Origin: Calonectria ilicicola
Taxonomy: Eukaryota; Ascomycota; Sordariomycetes; Hypocreales; Nectriaceae
Direction of reading: 5' to 3'
Length of the DNA: 64,000 nucleotides
Assembly (NCBI GenBank): GCA_020809705.1
Contig: CP085826.1
Span: 5,766,001-5,830,000, forward strand
Part shown: positions 46,414-58,380 of the stretch, in pieces
How the letters are laid out: each line of letters starts with the position of its first letter
How positions within the stretch are numbered: position 1 is the stretch's first letter
Notes under the pieces: generated by a model
Told to the model about the DNA's origin: nothing
Database searches by the model: none
The model's input: the letters and a program-made list of their open reading frames with translations, nothing else
Program-made: the position numbers and the translations under genes

Positions 46414-47520
46414 TTATCGACCAACCATAGGCGTCACGAGCTCAATGCTCTTGGGTCGAGAGTAGGTCCCGGGATGGCGAGAAGGAAGGGGGCGATCCAT
46501 ACCGCTAGAGCTGCCGTCATAGGTGTAGGCACCACCAGCGTAGTAGCCACCGTCGTACGTGGATGAAAAGTAAGCAGCAGACGGGCGAGAGTAAGAGTTG
46601 TGGGGGCTCGTAGCAGCGCTGCGGCTAAAAGGCCACAGGTTGCTGGAACTGCCCGTGGGCGACGGAGGACTCGGGGGGCGGACATTGAGAGACCGGAGGG
46701 CCGAAATGGCCGACGTGTGTTGGTAAGCTGCGGAGCCAGTGCCGGGCGTGATCGGTGGAGAAGTGAAATGCATGGAACTGGGCCGCGAGGGCGAGGCGCG
46801 AGGGATGATGTCCTTGGGTTCCGGGTTTCCCGCAGAATAGAATGGGTAGTTACCGGATGCGTAGCTTCGAACAGAAGACGCATGCTGTGACGTCGAAGTT
46901 TGGTCAATTCGGCGGCAACTAGAGCGTTATTATTAGCAACACGAACTCGGGGGCGGGGGGAGGAAAGTGTGGAATGCGAAGATCCACAATCTCGAGAGCA
47001 AGTTTTGTACATACTTGTCGGAGCAGTAGAGACCCATGTCGTCGTGAGGAATGAATTGCTTCTCGCAAGTCATGCTATAACGGTGAACGAAATGTCAGTT
47101 TCAGGCATCTTCCAATGTGCGCAAGGGGTGGTGTGAAAACCCGCTCAACTGGCGGTGGATGACGCATCTGCGCGCTGCCAGGGCGAAGCAAGGAACCCGA
47201 TACAGGGCTGTGCGGTGGGTTCGTGAATGGACGGGAAACGTCCAAAAGCAAAAAAGAAAAAGCAAAAAGAAGAAAAGAACATTCGAGGAATGACGTGAGA
47301 CGTACCAGAATTGAGGAAAACTCTCCCGTTCGTCCTCCCAGGACTCGCTCCTCTCACGTTCCCGTTCACGTTGGCCTCGGCCAAGCTTCTGAGGAGTTTG
47401 TCGGCGGGTCATGGAGGGCCGCTTGTACTTGGTTGAGTCGGTTGCGGTGACGGCTTTTCGGACGTCCGTCATGGACGTGTTGGGGACGCCGTGGCCCGAC
47501 TTCTTGCGGCTGTGATGCAT
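46414..47520 (-). CDS. Ecl1-family zinc-binding protein (lifespan-associated)
   Basis: Resembles the Ecl1/2/3 zinc-binding family, small fungal proteins whose yeast members extend chronological lifespan and respond to nutrient stress. Three exons on the minus strand, 47306-47520, 47015-47074 and 46414-46918, encode 259 residues; introns are 231 nt (GTACGT) and 96 nt (GTATGT). A basic, Arg/Glu-rich N-terminal region (about residues 30-65) precedes the zinc motif, spread over the exon junctions: Cys72 and Cys75 in CMTCEKQ, then Cys89 and Cys93 in LYCSDNC. Such a C-x2-C...C-x3-C core is the family hallmark. The C-terminal two thirds are Ser/Pro/Tyr-rich and look disordered. The protein is longer than yeast Ecl1 (about 80 residues), as is usual in filamentous fungi. 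Upstream lies an exceptionally long gene-free region. Function beyond zinc binding is inferred. Confidence 0.75.
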
Positions 47521-50500
47521 TGGAGATGAATGAATAGAAATGAAAGAATGGGAAGTGGAAGAGAATTTTTTGGGCCTTGAATGGCCGGGTGCGAGAGGTA
47601 TGATATGACCAGGAGAGAGGAGTGTTGGTGGAGGTGGAAGTGGAGGAGGAGGACAGATAAAGAGGGAAGGTACAGGTACAAGTACTGATAGCGCCTGAAG
47701 CCTGTTGCTCTGCAGGCGGCCGAACGCTCTTTCAGTGGTTCGACTGCGGGGAGGACCTTGCTTATTCGGCCCCTAATTTTTAGGCGGTCGGCCACTAGGT
47801 TCCAGTGCTTCTTTTTTATCGCTTATCGCTAGACGCCAGGAGCCAACACTTCAAGGGGTTGCAAAAAAATTTTCTTGTGCTATGTCGTGCGCGAACAAAT
47901 CGATAATGTGTGATGCCAGGGTTGATGCTCCGAGGTGGCAAATTGTGTGGTCAGGGCGCCTGCACATGTGCAGGGACGAGAGGATGATATTCCCCGAAGG
48001 CAGAAGGCCAGCGGATGTTGGTGTGGAGAATTTTTTTTTTTTCTCTTTGCTGATGGTGACCAAGTCGGGACGTTGGACCAAGGAAACGACAGGACTGTGC
48101 GAAAAGTTGACTCAAGGAGCGGTCGGGTTTTTGAAGGGGGGAACCCTGGATTTAATTCCCCGTTCCCGGAGATCTCGATGGAACAACGAGGGAAAAAAAA
48201 AGGTGCCAGGGAACTGACGGGAGACGGACTCGATGTTGCGTCACCGATCAGGCACTCGCAGAACTAGCAGATCTGCGACGTGGGGACGAGGCTGAGCTAT
48301 CTCAGGTTCGGCGCGGTAGGGGGATGCGTCGGCTACTTGAAATAATTTTAAGTCTTCGGCGGGCGTCACGGGTGTCAAGTGTTGGGTATCCGCAGTTCAA
48401 GTCAAGTCGAGTTTAATGTTAAACGGGGCCGGGGCGCTTTCTGGTGCGATGGGTGAGGGGATGGGGGTAGTTCAGTTCGGCGGTGGTTTTAGCGGGCACC
48501 GGGGTGTGAGCAGCTGGCGATCTGTGTTTCTGCTGTTTGACGGCCGCTGGGCGTGGTTGTACAGAGCTTTGGTTTGTTCGAGTTTGGCGAATAAGCGGAG
48601 ACTTTGGGCTAGCTCGAGCGAGAGAGAAAGCGAGCGAGGCAAGGGGGATAGGATGAAAGAGAAGTGAAATAATAGGTGACAAAAAAGTCAAATAGATTAC
48701 CGCCCTTTCTTGTTGACGAGTCACGTCCTGATAAATAAATATTCTGCAAGGCTTGTCCACGCGGCGACGTGGGCGAAGTCGGGGCACGCGAGACCTTTTG
48801 TACGAGATGGCTTGCGAAAAAGCTGGGGCACCTGTGACTCGACCTTGGTCGTCGTGACCGAGTGAGCGAGGAGCCGAAAGCGGAGATGGTTTGCCAGCGG
48901 GAAGAGCCAATGGAGGTGGGCAATCGACGCTGCAACTATCGGCCACGCTGCGCAAGGGGGACCGTGGACCCGTTGGTTGATGCGAGTTCAGGGACGTGCA
49001 AGGACGGGCAGCGACTTTGCAGGGAGGAGCAGCGGCAGTGGCCCTGGTTGGTAAAAAATTGGCGACTTCTTGTGACCCTTTTCGGTGGGTTCGTTCCCGT
49101 TGGGGATTCGATGTGTCTGTGTAAGTGGCGTGGTGTGGTAGCAGTGTGTCCGGTAGGGCCAAGATTTGCGCGCGTGCGAGGGTAATAAGAGAGGGTGAGC
49201 GTGAGCGTGAGCGTGAGCGAGGACTGTGGTGCGTGTGCGTGTGTGCGTGTGTTTATGTATGAATGTGTACGTGGGCGAGCTGAGTGACCTCTCTTCTGAA
49301 CAGTTGGTGGGAGGGTGTCTGACGCCCGCTGACTGGCACTGGACTAGAAACGGCGTTGAGGCCAAAGTGAAGCACGGGAACCTGGCGCCAGGACTTGTGG
49401 GATGGGATGGGCGGGTTTGCTTAGGAAGCAGCACTAGCACGAAGAAGCAGGCAGCCAGGCGTTTGAGGAAGCGGAGGACCTGGTGGCAGATTGATAAGAG
49501 CTTTCTCTGGTGGTGTGCTAAGCGCGGGCACGGATACGGGGCACGGCAGACTTGGCAGAGAGTATGGGGCAGTTTGCCAACCAAGCGAGAGGATTCAGGA
49601 AGGATTATCGGCGGACGAGATCCAGAAGGAGGACTGAAGAACCATGGACCACGAATCTGGCTTGGGTAGGGGGGGGGGAGATTGGTCACTCGGGGATGGG
49701 GAAAGCTTCAGTTCTTGTATCTTGGGCGCAGCTACCAAGCTACCAGGGGCCCGGGAGCTCTCAATGGGCAGAGCAGATGATGGCGTGGGCGGCATGGGCG
49801 ATTCGAAACGAGCAAACCACCAGCAGGCAACCCAGACAGCTCTAGAGGCGGCAGACTGGCGAACCAGGGAAATATGCAGCCAAGTTGATGTTGCAGCTAT
49901 CGGCCATAGTGTGTGTTCCGGCATGTCTGCACGCCTGGGACTAGTAGGGGCCTTGCACATAGTTGGCTGGACCATGCCCGCATCGCTCAGAGCAGAAAGA
50001 GGGGGGCAGCAAATCCCGTCATCGCGTCATGGGCCGTGGTGAAGGATCCTGGGCGCAGACAAGGCAAACAAAAAAGCACCCGCCCGAGGAGCCATCAAGG
50101 GTCGCAGGCGAGTTCGACTTTTTGCGCTTCTGCTGGCCTTTTGGGTGCTGCGCTGGGCTTGGATTGCGCACTCCCTACGTTGGATGTGCAGCCCCAGGGC
50201 TCCGTCCATCCCGATCGGAGCTAGCATCACGAACAATGCCAGGCACGCACCCACCTCGAGCAATTCTTCCTTGTCCCCTCATCACCCAGCAAGGTTGTTT
50301 CTTGAGGGGGGGCGTGCAAATAGCCCGGCGAGAAGCCCTGGCCCAGCCAGTCATTGGAGGGTGTGGGAAGGGCTGCAAGATGAGAGAGGGAACTGTGTGT
50401 GTGCGTGTGTGTGTGTGGGCAGCTCGGATGGGCTGTCTGGATACCCCTCCTAGACATAAGCCAAGAAAGGGAGGGGTGGACAGGTGACGGGATGGATTGG

Positions 50501-53500
50501 GATTGGATTGGAATGGTCTTAGCCATCCACCAGCATGGTGCATGGCATGGCATGGTATGCCATACATACATAGCAGCTGGCACAGTACAATCAATGGCCG
50601 TGGTCATGACACAATTCTCGGGATGGTCGAGATAATGCCATTAAGGGTAGTGCTGCGAGATGTAACATCGATGATGCACTCCAAGTTGAATAATACTCCG
50701 ACCCGATGCTGAGACTAATGAGGCCATCCAGGTCGCTGGTTTCCCACCTGTCAATTCATAACGCACTCATGGACGGTGATAGCATGTTAATCCATGACAT
50801 CGACATGGCTGTTTACATAACTCTCCCCATTGTTCTCTGCGAGCTCCGTGCTGCACCTTTCCCCACCGAATTGAGGGGTCGCCTCCACCAGACCACCCAC
50901 TGGGGAGGGAGGGGCTACTGCTCTTAACTGAGGACTGGGGGAGCAACGCAGGGCAGCAGAGCCACTGAGAGGACTGAGAGGGGCACGCACTGGCTATTTT
51001 TACTGGGGAGGACAGTGCTGAATCGTGCGTGCTTCCAGGGGGGAAAAGGCGGACTGCTAAGCTGACTACTTGGAGCCATTGAGGCTGTTGTGGTGCTCAT
51101 CTCATCCACCCCGCCGAGCACGTTTCCCGTCATTGCAGTACGTCTTGCTGAGCTATTCTTGCGTGTTGCGAAGCCATTACGCCAACAAAACTCTGATGAA
51201 GGACGCTTCCGCTGTCCGTCACGGCCCGTTTCGTGGATCCGGACGATTGGGCACATTCTTGGCTTTTTGGATTTTTTTTTTTCCTCTTCTCCCCTTTTTT
51301 TTTCTCGACCGCCATTGTGAATTGACAAATCAGTTTGCTGCTGGCACTACTAGTCTCGCATTTTGTTATACCCAGTGGGAACAAGAAAAAAAAAACTGGC
51401 CCCCTTGCACTCTTATCAGGCACTGTGTGCGCCATCAATACGATTACTACTGCGGTGTGAAATGTGAGATGCGAGGCCTGAGCTTCGTTTCCACCGGGCC
51501 CTGAACCCGAGCGGCTAAACATTGTAGTTGCATATCGGACATGTCGGGCCCAGGTCAAACAACTTTTTAACCTGGCATGCGCCTGGAACTTGTGCACACG
51601 CAGGGAGGCTTGTGGAAGCACAATTGCACGAGGGAAAGGTGAATTGATTTGTCCAGATGTAGGCATGGGCTCAGCAAGGTCATTGTGGCCGAGGCACGAA
51701 GATGGGGTTAGGTCTTCCCCTCCCGCCCAGGAGCAGCAGTCAATCACCGCCGTAATACTAACTGGATTCGACAATCCGGACATGCGACATGATACAGACA
51801 AACAGACCACCGCAGCGTTTGCCCTGCACCACATCATTGCTGCGGCGACGGAGACATGTCGAGCAGGCAGGCAAGCAAGCAAGGACCGTTTTTGTTTTAG
51901 GGTTGTGTACTCATCAGTCACAGTCACAATCACAAACAAGGCCCAATTCTCTTTGTCAATCTCGGCATTCCGTTGGCCTCTCAAGGTTTCCCGTCTCAGT
52001 CCCCAGCAACCCGCGCATGGAGCCATCGCCAGCCAGCCTATCCATGCTAGAAACTGCCCTGTGCTGCGCTACGGCAGCTGCACTGCACGATGGTAATTCC
52101 ATTCTCCATATGACCTATGCACTCTTGCATCGGAAACCGGAGCCGGGGAGTTTTTTGGGGGCCTGGTCGGCGGCCTATTCATGGTTTGATTTGATTCGAT
52201 TGTCCGTCCCCAGTCAGTCCCCATACTGTGCCATGCCATGCCATGCCATGTTTCGATGCCGGCTCGTAGGTCACCGCTCAGATCACCTTGCGCTTGTCTC
52301 GTCTCTCAATTCCCCCTCGTCGTCATCCTGCTCAATTGGCCTCAGTTGAATCGTTATCTCCCCCCGGACTTTCTCGGCTTGTCGGACCAAGTCTGTCTCA
52401 GCTGGGACTTTTACCGGCTAGTATCAGTTGTGTGACTCCCTCTGGGCGCCCTTCCCTTCTGGGTCAATTTACTGTTGAGCAGGATGTGGTCAAAGTAAAC
52501 CAGACCATCTCGCAGCGGCGTGAATAGCTTGCGGGGTTGGGTTTGGAACAAGCGGGGCCACTACACCCAGACTCGGATCTTCATTGAGGGGGTAGCCACA
52601 AGAGACAGGCGAATCGACTCACTTGAGTCAAGACGTTGCTTTGCCGAGCATCAAGGTCTTGTGCCATGAGGCCCCATTCGTGTCTGAAAGACCCCTCACC
52701 TCATTCCTGGGGTCACTGACCGGTAACGATTGCACAAACCAATTGGATCGCCCATGTCATGCGAGGACATGACTTGGCTGCTTGCACTTTTCGTAGGCGC
52801 GATACGGTGCCGATACGACGACGCGACACGACACGCGGACGATAGGGCCGGCAGTGTGTGGTCTGGAGAAGGGGGACTGACACCGGATCAGCAATAAACT
52901 GGAGCAACTTGCAGCCGTCGCCACCCTGAAGGGCAGGTTAGGGTCGTCGCGGGATGGGGTTGGAGCCTGCGTGGGGGTCAGGCCGCCTTTGGCTCGGTTG
53001 GTTTGCACATCCCCGTCCTTGACAGCTCGAGAAGCTACCCCCTCTCTGGAGGCCCCAGCGGAGATGTCGGTACTGCGCCTTTTGAGCGTCCAGCCAATCT
53101 CGACGAGGGAGCTTGTGTGTCCTGGCTATCCATTGCATCCGCACGCGGTCACGACGGTCGTCGGTGGCTGTCTGTCTTTCCATGATCTGCAGGACCGAGG
53201 TGGAGTTGTGCGGCTCCGTGTCGGAACTGGCAGCTCCCAAATGTAACGTCCTGGTCCCATGGGCACGAGCTTCTTGACGTGTTGCTCTCAGGGTCGTCGA
53301 CCTTGGGGGCTGGCTCCCCACGTCCCAAGACACCACCGGTATGTTCCATCTATGAGTGCCCAGCTTGCCATGCAGCAGCTGCGCCGCCGACGACAGCGTG
53401 CGTGGTAGAGTAGCATCAGCCCAAGATGAGAAAACAAGGTGAGACACGGGAGAAAACGTGAGATGCGATTGCTTACAGGCCCAAATGCCACTTTCTTGTG

Positions 53501-54414
53501 CAGGAAAACCCGATGCCCATCCTTGGCCCGATCTGCATTGTATCATTGGATGTATAAGCTACATATTCTATCGTAATTCCAATTGTGACCTTGTACTTCC
53601 CGAGTGCAAGGCTCGGCCCACTCCCGCTCCCTCCTTGCCCACACCCGGGGGGAGACCTCTCATTGTCTGTCCCCAATCTTTGTGACCTTGAGGGCAAGTG
53701 GACCAGTTGCGGCTCAGGAGTCGGCCACGGTTTGATTAGCCCCGGGAAGAAAGAAGGAAAAAAAGAAAAGAATAACAGGGGGAAATGTCGGGGGTGTGTG
53801 AATGGCTCCAGTAAAAAAAAATTCATGCTTGAACAAGGAACACAACGGTAATACACAAGCGAATAGAGTCACAATGAAGGGCAGAAGAAAAAATTTTCTA
53901 TCATGAAAGAAAATTAGGTGGAGTGGATGGATTGCCGAGGGTCAAACTCACAACGGTTGAAATCACATCATCTGTGCTCACGGGCCAATCGTTCTGGCAC
54001 GCCAGGGCTTCGGATAGTCTCGGTGCAAGAAAACGGGGGATTGTTTTGGATGGTTCAGAATGCCACGATGGTGGCGCCGAGCCAATCCCAGCGTTGATGG
54101 TGTTCACGACAGGAAAAACGACGACAATGGCGCAAACGCCCACGCTGACAGCTGCGCGACCCTGGCTTCCCCATTTGAGCAGACTGGGCTGGACTGGGCT
54201 GGGCTGAACAAGCTTGTTGCGGTTGTTGATGGATGGGTGATTATGCTCGATTCATCCAGGTGCAGCCATTTCAACCAACCAATCTCTCAGATCCAGCCGC
54301 ACCCATCTGAGCAAGGAGATGAGCGTTGGGCCTCGAATAACCAGGACATGGTGGGATGATAGGCTAGCGGTCTCTGCCTTGGTTTGATGAATGAATGATT
54401 GAGCCGAAAGCACG

Positions 54415-54439
54415 CACACACACACACACACACACACAC
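54415..54439. repeat. CA dinucleotide microsatellite
   Basis: About 12 uninterrupted CA units, followed to 54473 by interrupted CACACG-type repeats. Confidence 0.85.
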
Positions 54440-55040
54440 TTGCACACTCGCACACACGCACACACGCACATAGACACATCGGCTCTCACTTCGCTAGCGC
54501 TTGGATCTAAAATGGTAACACACACTGCCAAATTGTCTTCACCCCGGGTGTCGCATCACAACTGATTTGCAAAACTACTTTGGAGGAGATAAGGGGTCTC
54601 TGGGGGAATGTGACTGGACACGACACAAGTTCCTTTGGACGCGCCATACCCGCCCATATATTGTTTGGTGACCCTGTCCGTGCTGGGCATCTATCTCATT
54701 TACTCAGTCAATCAATCAAATCAACGGCTCGCAACCCTTCAATGCCTCGGCCCTTGCCCGGCGGCCATCTCGGAGCCCCCCGGGGAGTTGCTGCTGGCTG
54801 CTGGTGCTAATGCTGATGTTGGTGCTGGTGCTGGTGCTGATGGGCTCGGATGCTGCAGGAACATGACGCCCGGCTCTTATCAGAAGGCTTCCAGAGAGGC
54901 GCTGATAGACCATGGACGGACCCTCCGTGGATCAGCCCCCCCCTTCACGTCTTCCCATATTCGCATGTCGTGCATCCCATCGACAAACCAAGGACCCCAC
55001 CCCGTCCGCGTCCTGCCGGCCTTGTGGTAACCACCAGGGC

Positions 55041-55090
55041 CCAATGGGTGCCAATGAGTGCCAATGAGTGCCCACGAATGCCCATGGGTG
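55041..55090. repeat. Tandem 10-bp repeat, five units
   Basis: Five consecutive decamers of the form CCAATGRGTG or CCCAYGRRTG lie in register. The units diverge at one to three positions. Period ten matches the helical turn, so bound proteins would face one side, but no function is shown. Confidence 0.7.
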
Positions 55091-58000
55091 CCCTCTAGGG
55101 ACGAGTATCAAGTCTCCGTACTCGACGGGGGGATGACCGATTTGGCTACCGGGCACTGGGACATGACATTTGCCTTGCCCTGCATTGGTAGATAGGTCGA
55201 GCTGGCTGCCTATCGGGTGGCTGCGCGGATGAGGAACGGGGAAAGAGAATGCTTACAATGCGATGGCAGCGCGGAAATAGGCTCAGAGACGCAGGGTCCT
55301 GTCGTCGATGGCGGGGCGGGCACATGGCACTGCCGAAGCGCAGCGGGTCGACTTGTTCCCTCGTCAATCAGGCTTCTTGGCTGCATTGGCAGTGTTTCCT
55401 CCTCTGTTGTCTTGTCGTCTCGCGTCCTTCTCTCAACTTGTCGAGTTTCCCGCGGCCCCTCCCTCCTCTGCTGCAGCACCCTCTCGCTGTGCACCCTCTC
55501 TCTGTGCGCCCTCTGCACTCTGCACTCTGCACTCTGCATGCTTATCGTCGGTCGGAAAGAGCCCATGTTCCCATGCTCCCATGCTCCCCATGCTGGGCCA
55601 GGTCTCGTCGGCGCCAACTCCGTCCGCTTCACCCTCCGTCCCAGCCAGCACCACTGGTCCACGACTGGCCGACGATCCGCCAACAAACGGCCCCGTGACT
55701 GCTTATCAGTCCTCGCCTTCGTCTTGCCTGCCGGGACGGATGACCTCTGCTTGCGCGCGGCGGCGACCGTTGCATCGAGCCTGTCCCCCAGCGTCGGATT
55801 CCTAGTGACGTGGGTGTTCATCGGCCCCTCTCCATCCACCATCACCACCATCTTCCATCTACCCGCTGCATGTCCCACTCTCCCCACGCTTTGTGTTCCA
55901 TCGTTGCCAAAACTTATCGACCCATTGCTCCAGCTTTGCCTGGCTGTTGCTACTATCGTCGCCTTCACCATGCTGTGCCAGCGTCCTCGGGCCTCCGCTT
56001 TCAACTCTCAGCCCGTCTAAGTTGACACGGCTGATGTGTGATGGCGTCAGATGAATGCCACATCACAAGGGCACACTCACTGCCTCTGCAATGCCCCCCC
56101 TTTGATACCGACACCGACACCATCGTCATCACAATCGTCATCATCATGGCATCATTCGCCTCGTGCGCTTCACCGCAGCTAACCGCTCACCGTACTCAGC
56201 TCACGCACACATCCCCCCAGTCACACCATTCGCTGCATGTATTCGAACATTCCATGGAGCCGAGATCTGCCCTGCAGCTGCTGCCCTGGGACTGACCCAA
56301 CAAACTGTCATCAAGCGCCGCAGCCATGCAAATTGCATCATTCCCTGCGGCTCTGTTGTTGTCCCAGAGTGCCGTTCCTGGATATGGAGCTGAATGGCGT
56401 CAGTCCCCATTGTGATTGCGTAGCGCGCTTGGCGCCTATCCCCGGATTCCTTTTTTCTTTTTTTTTTTTCCAACAAGAGAGAGAGCCGCCCAGAGTCTAG
56501 AACCTAATCGTAAAATGCGTGAGTTAAAAATCACATCACTCTTTGGACGGATCCGCAAATAACAGTTTCTGGGCAAAGCAGGGTTTCTGTAAGCAATAAA
56601 CCATATTTAAGGTGATAAGAATTGTGTCAAAGAGCAACGTATGGCATCATAGAAGTCTATATTCCATGACAAATTTTCCCATCAAAGGGAGTAACTGTTG
56701 GTCCTTCCTGTAGTCAGATCAGTCGTCAACAAACACAATCTGAATTACAGCGACATCAGTTTGTGTACCGTCAAAGTGACTACTCCTATGAGCCCTGCTC
56801 CTCGTTGATCACATTCATTGCATAACCAATGTCGCATTATATCCCGATTCTAGGAAGCATCAGTGCAGCCAGCATCTTCAGACACTGGTGGTATCGAGTA
56901 GCCAGCTCTCTTTCGACCTCCGAGCTCTTTAAGAGTCATGAAGGGTAGTCAATGTAGGATGAAATACATTTACTGTTAGTGCACATGTATTGGGAAAGCT
57001 CATTTCTAGTGTGTGACACCCATCCCCAAATATCCATATCGGTCAGGTCATGGTTGGTCATATGGGATACGAGTGATAAATCAATGTGGTGTTTAGTATG
57101 ACCGCCCTTAGTCTCCTCATGGCTTTGGTGACTTTTCTTAAAGTTAGGAAATCACTGTAGGAAACTTCATCTCCATGGAGAAGAACGGGTCAAGTTCCAA
57201 TCATGTTCTTGTAGAGTGGTTAGTTTGCCGTTGTTTTGTGGTGTAATTTGATTGTAGGACGAGGAGAAGCTGGTGTTGTTGATACCCCATGCAGAGCTCG
57301 GTTCCCCATAGCTTCTCAATATCATATAATCACATAGTAATAATTTAAGACAAGATAATTTATAGCAGAATTCAGTATATGGGCCGTGTATAACAATAAT
57401 GAAATAATTACAGGTAGAATAAACAATTTCTATGGGGGAGGCTCTATAGGGTAGCCCTAAAATCTGTCGAAGGAATCGCAGTGAGCTGATTCATGGTTAT
57501 CCAATTGTCTTGATTGATGTCCTTTTAGACTCTGTTCGTGAAATTTGTATTATTAGTGATAAAGTCGAGTGCTGATTCCTAAAGGTCTCAATTTGGTTGT
57601 TGGAATGCCACGCCCAGTGCACGTGCGAATCCAACTTCTTAGAAGAGTACAAGGCGTAGATTGCAAAAGAATTCCGGTTTGCTCAACCCCAGTGAATTGT
57701 ATTCAGACGTAAAATCGGGTGCAAAGACATGGCATCAATATAATTTAACTTATTCGCTATTCTAAATTATACTAGCCATTTATTTTAGTATGAGTTTATT
57801 GTCACTTACTAAATAGCTGTACTTGACAGACCAGAGAGACTCATGGCTGTAAACCGTGATTGATAAATAAGACTAAATAGAAATTTATTGAGGGTATTTT
57901 AGACTAATTAAGACTAGTGGTATAAGTCGTCTATTTGGGTTGGTCATTGATAGACCTTGGTACAGATCGGTCGTCGCGAGAGATGGGAGCGCAACACTCC

Positions 58001-58120
58001 ATCTATGTCGCCGAGGGGCGTTTGTTGTACGTGCAATAGAATAAATCCTTGACGAATAAGACAGCGTATTTTAATACTTGCTGGTATTGATTAGTGTCGA
58101 CAAAGCTCCCCATTCTTAGA

Positions 58121-58225
58121 ATTGTGCTGTATATGGCTATGTGAGAGTTAATTGTATAGTATATCCAGATACTATTACTAATAGTATCAATGATTGTAAA
58201 ACCTAGTCGTATTGATGGGTTCTAG
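58121..58225. repeat. Dispersed repeat relic, copy B (core only)
   Basis: Matches the core of the repeat at 41426-41530, sharing ATTGTGCTGTA, GAGAGTTA, CAGATACTA, ATGATTGTAAAA and GTATTGATG. Most differences are C to T or G to A in this copy, the pattern left by repeat-induced point mutation. Confidence 0.65.
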
Positions 58226-58293
58226 GCTGAGCTAACTCTTGAATTCAGAGCCGGGATTAAAAGATTCCCACAGTTGTTTTGAGGGCACCTCAA

Positions 58294-58380
58294 AGTTGTG
58301 CCGTGCACAGCTGCAACTGAAGTTAATCGTAAGGCATGGAACGCTATCAGCAACAGTACTAAGAATTATAAGACCTTGCA
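58294..58380. repeat. Dispersed repeat relic, copy C
   Basis: A second, more diverged copy of the same core in direct orientation about 70 bases after copy B, sharing AGTTGTGC, GTGCACAGCT, AGTTA and CAACAGTACTAAGAATT with the copy at 41426-41530. Confidence 0.5.

Larger units (their letters stand above)
47521..56515. other. Gene-free GC-richer region upstream of the Ecl1-family gene
   Basis: About 9 kb with no gene I can support. From 48.4 to 49.7 kb the minus strand is C/T-rich, like a fungal leader or promoter for the gene at 47520. From about 55.2 to 56.5 kb the plus strand is C/T-rich in the same way but no gene follows. Simple repeats include GTGAGC units at 49195-49218, GT-rich tracts at 49229-49260 and 50395-50418, a CA tract at 54415-54439, CCATG units at 52228-52252, and a 10-bp tandem repeat at 55041-55090. 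Opposing long frames at 55210-56004 (minus) and 55217-56020 (plus) lack motifs. Confidence 0.5.

Noticed and set aside
48419..49162. 247-codon minus-strand frame upstream of the Ecl1-family gene
   Set aside because: Low-complexity Pro/Ser/His composition reflects a C/T-rich leader; no conserved motif.
51130..52026. 298-codon minus-strand frame
   Set aside because: It contains poly-Lys and poly-Phe from T-tracts, has no family motif, and lacks promoter-like or splice context.
55210..56020. 264- and 267-codon frames on both strands
   Set aside because: They overlap almost completely, are Ser/Cys/Leu-rich from low-complexity C/T-rich DNA, and show no domain.
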